Assembly: GCF_040958695.1 (NCBI RefSeq)
Contig: NZ_CP162599.1
Location: 1,398,001-1,462,000 of the forward strand
DNA from: Ornithinibacillus sp. 4-3
GTDB lineage: Bacteria > Bacillota > Bacilli > Bacillales > Amphibacillaceae
Direction of reading: 5' to 3'
Length of the DNA stretch: 64,000 nt
Positions 58,716-64,000 of this stretch are shown piece after piece. The notes beneath the pieces are model-generated. The model had not been told where the DNA came from and searched no databases. It saw nothing but the letters and a program-made list of their open reading frames with translations. Both the position numbers and the translations under genes were made by a program. Numbering within the stretch: the stretch's first letter is position 1; every line of letters begins with the position of its first letter.

Positions 58716-60389
58716 GTGACGTTAGAAAAATTAGATGGGAATATACTTGCTGAAATGATATTTGTCGGTGCCCATCATTTGAAAAGTAATTGTAAAAAAA
58801 TAGATGCATTAAATGTGTTCCCAGTACCTGATGGAGATACTGGGACGAATATGAATCTATCCATGACTTCAGGAGTTGCTGAAGTGAAAAAAGCGAAAGG
58901 TTCCAATATAGCTGAAGTAGCACAGGCTTTTTCAAAAGGACTATTAATGGGTGCACGCGGTAATTCTGGGGTAATTCTATCTCAGATATTTCGTGGATTT
59001 GCTAAAGGCATGGAGAACAAGGAGAGTATTCATACAAAGGATTTAGCAGAAGCACTTGATACCGGAGTAAAAACAGCCTATAAAGCGGTAATGAAACCTG
59101 TTGAGGGGACCATTCTTACTGTTGCTAAAGATGCCGCTGCAGAGGCTGTCAAATTAGCAGCCAAAGAATCAGATATCATTTCTCTAATGGAAAAAGTAGT
59201 AGAAAGTGCAAAAGCTTCTTTAGAGCATACACCAGAATTATTGCCAATATTAAAAGAAGTTGGTGTAGTTGATTCAGGTGGACAAGGACTTGTGACCATT
59301 TATGAAGGATTTTTAGCTTCTTTAAAAGGCGAAGAATTACCAGATGCAGTAGAAACAGTTGCTGAAATTGATATTTCTGCGCTTGTTGAGAAGGAACATC
59401 ATCATATTGCTCAAGATTTTATGAGCTCAGAGGATATTGAGTTTGGGTATTGTACAGAGTTTATGGTGAAGTTTGAAGATGAAAAATTACAGGAAAATCC
59501 ATTTAGCGAAACAGCTTTTCGTAATGAGTTAAGTAATCATGGAGATTCTTTACTTGTTGTCGCTGACGATGAAATAGTTAAAATTCATATTCATACAGAA
59601 TATCCTGGGGAAGTTATGACAATCGGCCAACGATACGGAAGATTAATTAATATAGATATTGAAAACATGCGTGAACAGCATGACGCAATCGTTAGCGCAG
59701 AAGCAAAAACAGAAGCTCCTCCTGCTGAAAAATCTACATATGGAATTGTTACTGTAGCGATGGGTTCAGGTCTTAAAGCATTATTTGAAAATATTGGTGC
59801 TACAGTGGTCATAGAAGGTGGCCAAACGATGAATCCGAGTACACAAGATATTGCAGATGCTGTTAAGCAAACAAATGCAGAAAATATTATTATTTTACCA
59901 AACAACAGTAATATCGTGATGGCGGCTGAACAGGCAGCGGAAATTGCCGAAGAGAATGTTACGGTTATCCCAACAAAAACAATTCCACAAGGTATTTCTG
60001 CACTATTAGCTTTCTTAGCGGATGAGAAGCTAGAAACAAATAAAGCTAATATGTTAGAAGCCTCTAAGCAAGTAAAAAGTGGACAAGTAACATACGCTAT
60101 TCGTGATACAAAGATTGATGAAATTCAAATTGAAAAAGGGAATTTTATGGGGATTGCTGAAGGGAAAATTACAGCAACACATAAAAATAAAGAAGATGCT
60201 GCAGCTCAGTTATTAGGTAACCTAATTACAGAGGATGATGAGATATTAACGATCATCTATGGTGAAGATGTTGCTGTAAATGAAGTTGAACAGCTTGTAG
60301 ACAAATTAGAGGAAAAATACAAAGAATTAGAAATTGAAGTGTATGAAGGAAACCAGCCAATTTATTCCTATTTATTTGCAGTAGAATAA
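58716..60389 (+). CDS. fakA: Fatty-acid kinase catalytic subunit FakA (YloV)
   Basis: ATP-dependent kinase that phosphorylates fatty acids bound by FakB. N-terminal DhaL-type domain VFPVPDGDTGTNMNLSMTSG then GARGNSGVILSQI; central and C-terminal Fak domains (YGIVTVAMGSGLKALF, NIIILPNNSNIVMAA). GTG 58716, seven bases after AAGGAGG (58702-58708), 557 aa. A partner FakB is not in the window. Confidence 0.9.
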   Translation: MTLEKLDGNILAEMIFVGAHHLKSNCKKIDALNVFPVPDGDTGTNMNLSMTSGVAEVKKAKGSNIAEVAQAFSKGLLMGARGNSGVILSQIFRGFAKGMENKESIHTKDLAEALDTGVKTAYKAVMKPVEGTILTVAKDAAAEAVKLAAKESDIISLMEKVVESAKASLEHTPELLPILKEVGVVDSGGQGLVTIYEGFLASLKGEELPDAVETVAEIDISALVEKEHHHIAQDFMSSEDIEFGYCTEFMVKFEDEKLQENPFSETAFRNELSNHGDSLLVVADDEIVKIHIHTEYPGEVMTIGQRYGRLINIDIENMREQHDAIVSAEAKTEAPPAEKSTYGIVTVAMGSGLKALFENIGATVVIEGGQTMNPSTQDIADAVKQTNAENIIILPNNSNIVMAAEQAAEIAEENVTVIPTKTIPQGISALLAFLADEKLETNKANMLEASKQVKSGQVTYAIRDTKIDEIQIEKGNFMGIAEGKITATHKNKEDAAAQLLGNLITEDDEILTIIYGEDVAVNEVEQLVDKLEEKYKELEIEVYEGNQPIYSYLFAVE

Positions 60390-60397
60390 ACAAATCA

Positions 60398-60433
60398 TAA
60401 GCAGAGGGAGATGAAATATTTCCTCTGCTTTTC
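60398..60433 (+). terminator. Terminator after fakA
   Basis: AAGCAGAGGGA/TCCTCTGCTT stem with AAATA-type loop, then TTTC. Confidence 0.8.
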
Positions 60434-60557
60434 TAATGGATCTAAAAAGATAATCTGTGTAATTATTCTTTTTCCTACATACAGCGATAAATGACTGCTT
60501 GGTATTAATTTGATATAATAGGTGCACTTATTCTGGAAAATAAATGAGGTGAGTACA

Positions 60558-61220
60558 GTGAAATTTACTTCTGTTTTTGATATTATCGGTCCAGTTATGG
60601 TAGGACCATCTAGTTCTCATACTGCGGGAGCAGGAAGAATTGGTAAAGCCGCACGAAATTTTTTAGGAGCAGAACCGACTTGGGCTAAAATTCATCTATA
60701 TGGTTCTTTTGCAAAAACATATAAGGGACATGGTACAGACTTTGCACTTGTTGGAGGTCTTTTAGGATTTGAAACAGATGATACAAGAATGAGCAAAGCA
60801 TTAGAGATTGCTAAAGATAAAAACATAGACATTCAATTTATTGAAGATACAGCAGCAACAGAACATCCAAATACTGCAAGAATCATTGTAGGAAATGATA
60901 AGGATGAGATTGAAGTAATTGGTATTTCCATTGGGGGAGGCAAAATAGAAATCATTGAACTAAATGGTTTTTCTCTAAGACTCTCTGGTGATCATCCTGC
61001 TTTATTGATTATGCATAATGATCGTTTTGGTGCCATTGCAACAGTTACTAGTATCTTAGCTAAGCATAAAATTAATATTGGTCATATGGAAGTGAACAGA
61101 AAGGATAAGGGAGAAGAAGCATTAATGGTTATTGAAATGGACCAAAATGTAGATGAAGCCTTATTACAGGAATTAAGAGAAACAGATCACATTGTGAAAA
61201 TAACCAAACTAGAAAGTTAG
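60558..61220 (+). CDS. sdaAB: L-serine dehydratase beta subunit
   Basis: Together with SdaAA deaminates serine to pyruvate. N-terminal motif DIIGPVMVGPSSSHTAGAGR and C-terminal ACT domain (FGAIATVTSILAKHKINIGHM). GTG 60558 after GAGGTGAG; 220 aa, identical to the usual length. Confidence 0.93.
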   Translation: MKFTSVFDIIGPVMVGPSSSHTAGAGRIGKAARNFLGAEPTWAKIHLYGSFAKTYKGHGTDFALVGGLLGFETDDTRMSKALEIAKDKNIDIQFIEDTAATEHPNTARIIVGNDKDEIEVIGISIGGGKIEIIELNGFSLRLSGDHPALLIMHNDRFGAIATVTSILAKHKINIGHMEVNRKDKGEEALMVIEMDQNVDEALLQELRETDHIVKITKLES

Positions 61221-61278
61221 TTATCTTAAGGACTGTTATTTTTATAAGAGACAATATAGAGGAAAAGAGGTGCTGGAG

Positions 61279-62154
61279 ATGTTTCGGACAGTTTCGGAGC
61301 TTATTGAACAAGCAAATAAAGAAAACATTCAAATATCTGAAATAATGATTCGGCAGGAGATGGAACTAAAAGAGCGCTCCAGAGAATCTGTAATAGCAGA
61401 GATGGAGCGCAATTTAGAAGTAATGGAAAATGCAATTGAGCAATCCTTACAAGGCGTTCGTTCTGTTACTGGTTTAACTGGTGGAGATGCCGTATTAATT
61501 CAAAACTATATGAATAACCATACGCCATTATCTGGAACAATTTTATTAGATGCTGTTAGTAAAGCGATGGGTACAAATGAAGTGAATGCAGCAATGGGAA
61601 TTATTTGTGCAACTCCTACAGCTGGTAGTGCAGGCTGTGTACCAGGTGCGCTTTTTGCGGTAAAAAATCAGCTACATCCAACAAGAGAACAAATGATAAA
61701 CTTTTTATTCACGGCAGGTGCTTTTGGATTTGTAGTAGCTAATAATGCATTTATTTCTGGTGCAGCAGGAGGCTGTCAGGCAGAAGTTGGATCAGCAGGA
61801 GCGATGGCTGCCGCTGCTATTGTAGAAATGGCTGGAGGTACTCCAGAACAATCCGCAGAAGCTTTTGCAATGACATTAAAAAATATGCTTGGGCTTGTTT
61901 GTGATCCAGTAGCAGGATTAGTTGAGGTTCCTTGTGTGAAAAGAAATGCTGGTGGTGTTTCCCTTGCCATTGTATCAGCTGATTTAGCCCTAGCTGGTGT
62001 GAAAAGTAGAATTCCATGTGATGAAGTAATTGGAGCAATGTATCGAATTGGACAAACGATGCCAGTTACATTAAGAGAAACAGGAGAAGGTGGGCTTGCA
62101 GATACACCAACAGGTCGTTTTTTACGAGATAAAATATTTGGGAACTTAGCTTAG
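61279..62154 (+). CDS. sdaAA: L-serine dehydratase alpha subunit, [4Fe-4S]
   Basis: Iron-sulfur catalytic subunit. Cysteines in ICATPTAGSAGCVPG, GGCQAEVGSAGA and VCDPVAGLVEVPCVKRN are cluster ligands and family signatures. ATG 61279 after AGAGGTG; 291 aa. It forms an operon with sdaAB (58-bp gap). Confidence 0.94.
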   Translation: MFRTVSELIEQANKENIQISEIMIRQEMELKERSRESVIAEMERNLEVMENAIEQSLQGVRSVTGLTGGDAVLIQNYMNNHTPLSGTILLDAVSKAMGTNEVNAAMGIICATPTAGSAGCVPGALFAVKNQLHPTREQMINFLFTAGAFGFVVANNAFISGAAGGCQAEVGSAGAMAAAAIVEMAGGTPEQSAEAFAMTLKNMLGLVCDPVAGLVEVPCVKRNAGGVSLAIVSADLALAGVKSRIPCDEVIGAMYRIGQTMPVTLRETGEGGLADTPTGRFLRDKIFGNLA

Positions 62155-62262
62155 AGAGGTTGTTCAAAAAGTCCAATAAAAATGACACATCTTTGGACAC
62201 GCGCTTAAAGGAGTAAAGTTTCTTATTTTAGTTGAAAAGTTTGAACATGAGATGGGAAGAAA
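62155..62262. repeat. Third copy of the TGTTCAAAAAG repeat (sdaAA-recG)
   Basis: Starts AGAGGTTGTTCAAAAAGTCC then AATAAAAATGACA (62155-62187), matching 55161-55193. It ends near 62255 with AGTTTGAACA, a weaker inverted copy. Here the target duplication is unclear (TAGAGAGG against TGAGATGG). Confidence 0.65.
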
Positions 62263-62307
62263 TGGTTCTGATCTTTATGTTATTAGATAAAGAAAGAGTG
62301 ATTTCAT

Positions 62308-64000
62308 TTTGTTAACTAAGCCAGTAACGGAGGTAAAAGGGGTAGGAGAAAAATTTGCCGAAGAACTTGCCATGATGAATATCCATTCGATAGGCGATCT
62401 ATTAGAATATTTTCCATATAATTATAATGTATTTGAGTTAAAGCCATTAAGTGAACTGATTCATGACGATCAAGTGACCATTATTGGAAAAGTTGTTCAT
62501 CCGCCTCGACTTTCTTTTTTTGGCAAAGGGAAATCTCGACTTTCCTTTGTTGTTGAGGTTGAAAATGTAGCAGTTCAAGCTGTCATGTTTAATCGTGCCT
62601 TTGCTCAAAAACAAATTCAAGCTGATGATACCATTACACTGTTAGGAAAATGGGATGCTCATCGTCTACAAATTACTGTAAGTTATTATAAAAAAGGTTA
62701 TCCTGATCAACAAACAAAATTAGATCCAAAATATACAGTGAAGGGTAAAGTAACCAATGCACGTTTAAAAAAGGTTATTGAAGTTGCAGTCTCTCAATAT
62801 GCTCAAGAAATAGATGAGTTTTTACCCTCTCCATTTTTAGAAGCATACAAGCTACCTACACGTAGTGATGCTGTGGTAACCATGCATTTTCCGAAAAATA
62901 GAATAGATTTAAAGCATGCGCGTCGACGCTTTACTTATGAGGAATTTCTAATCTTTCAGTTGAAAATGAAATTAATTCGTAAAATTTCTCGCGAAGCAAC
63001 AAAGGGGAATGCACAATTATATGACGAGGAAAAAATTAAGCAATTTATAGAATCTTTTCCGTTTCCATTGACAGGTGCTCAGAATCGGTCCTTACAACAA
63101 ATCTTAAAAGATATGAGATCACCTTTTCGGATGAATCGATTATTACAAGGAGATGTAGGTTCTGGTAAAACTGCTGTGGCATCCGTATGCTTGTATGCCG
63201 CACTTACATCAGGAAAGCAAGCTGCATTAATGGTACCAACAGAAATTTTAGCTGAGCAGCATTTCGCTTCATTGAAGGAATCCTTCGCTGAAAAAGCAAA
63301 AATTGAACTATTAACTGGTTCTATTAAAGGCAAGAAACGTCGTGAGATTTTAGAAAAACTAGAGAATGGTGATATAGATTTTATTATCGGAACCCATGCG
63401 TTGATTCAAGATGATGTCCATTTTGCGGATCTAGGCTTAGTAATTGTTGATGAACAGCACCGTTTTGGTGTAGAACAGCGTAGAAAGTTAAATGAGAAAG
63501 GGTTGGATCCAGATACATTATTTATGACAGCAACCCCAATTCCAAGAACTTTAGCAATTACAGCTTTTGGGGATATGGATGTTTCCACGATTGATGAAAT
63601 GCCAGCGAATCGAAAGCCAGTAAAAACATATTGGGTCAAAGATAATGTATTAGATCGTGTATTGCAATTTATTCAAAAACGAGTGGCATTTGGTGAGCAG
63701 GCTTATGTGATTTGCCCTTTAATTGAAGAATCGGATAAATTAGACATTCAAAATGCTGTAGATCTTTATCATCAATTACAGGAATATTATCAACAAGAAT
63801 TAAACGTTGGCTTAATGCATGGTAGACTTACAAATGATGAAAAAGAACAGGTGATGCAAGACTTTGCTACAAATAAAACACAGGTCCTTATTTCAACAAC
63901 GGTTGTTGAGGTTGGTGTAAATGTTCCTAATGCAACTGTCATGGTTATTTATGATGCACAGCGGTTCGGCTTATCTCAATTACATCAGCTTCGAGGAAGA
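62308..64000 (+). CDS. recG: ATP-dependent DNA helicase RecG (3' truncated)
   Basis: Branch-migration helicase for stalled forks and recombination. The frame begins LLTKPVTEVKGVGEKFAEEL at TTG 62308 (AAAGAGTGA upstream) and is open to the window end (about 564 codons). Wedge domain with OB fold, then Walker A RLLQGDVGSGKTAVAS, DEQHRFG box in IVDEQHRFGVEQR, and TATPIPRTLA. The last third of helicase domain 2 is missing. Confidence 0.94.

Overview
The window is a low-GC, gene-dense chromosomal segment of an endospore-forming member of the Bacillaceae. Evidence: a SpoVD-type cell-wall cluster, spoIIGA-sigE-sigG, spoVM, a CotD-like coat protein, a meso-diaminopimelate-type MurE, PyrR attenuators and a T-box. 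Order and protein similarity recalled from memory are closest to Oceanobacillus/Virgibacillus-like relatives of Bacillus subtilis. The species cannot be fixed from the window alone. I saw no tRNA, rRNA, CRISPR array or prophage.

Layout. 2-11837: division and cell-wall cluster (spoVD partial, murE, murF, mraY, murD, spoVE/ftsW, divIB, ftsA, ftsZ). 11838-12621: repeat-rich intergenic region ending in a Spo0A-type promoter. 12622-15280: spoIIGA, sigE, sigG and a large terminator-like hairpin. 15281-20628: a gamma-glutamyltranspeptidase gene broken by an IS3-family element that itself carries an IS110-family element. 20912-24986: ylmC, ylmD, ylmE, sepF, ylmG, ylmH, divIVA. 25006-28297: promoter, Ile T-box and ileS. 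28410-30706: two small unrecognised membrane proteins, lspA, rluD. 30703-36992: pyrimidine operon pyrR-B-C-K-D-F-E with two PyrR attenuators, lacking pyrP and carbamoyl-phosphate synthetase genes. 37031-42473: a LysR regulator, rqcH (minus), a Ca2+-type P-ATPase. 42745-44642: cotD-like, remA, gmk, rpoZ. 44840-46040: an inserted minus-strand hydrolase/VOC pair. 46450-57720: coaBC, priA, fmt, rsmB, prpC, prkC, rsgA, rpe, thiN, spoVM. 57926-64000: rpmB (minus), yloU, fakA, sdaAB, sdaAA and the 5' part of recG.

How it fits together: the blocks provide peptidoglycan precursor synthesis, septum assembly, the mother-cell and forespore sigma switch, UMP synthesis under PyrR control, and a Ser/Thr kinase-phosphatase pair that reads cell-wall fragments through PASTA domains. 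Compared with the B. subtilis order recalled from memory, many members are absent from their usual places (murG, murB, ylmA, ylyA, pyrP, pyrAA, pyrAB, yloC, def, rlmN). Repeats, insertion sequences or accessory genes occupy several of these positions.

The most noteworthy signals are the nested IS110-in-IS3-in-ggt insertion with a candidate bridge-RNA segment, a small MITE-like repeat (TIR near TGTTCAAAAAGTCC) found in three operons and once flanked by a 9-bp direct repeat, a terminator-like hairpin that contains the spoVE ribosome-binding site, and a P-type ATPase with TGEF in place of TGES. I found no clear, wholly novel multi-gene system.
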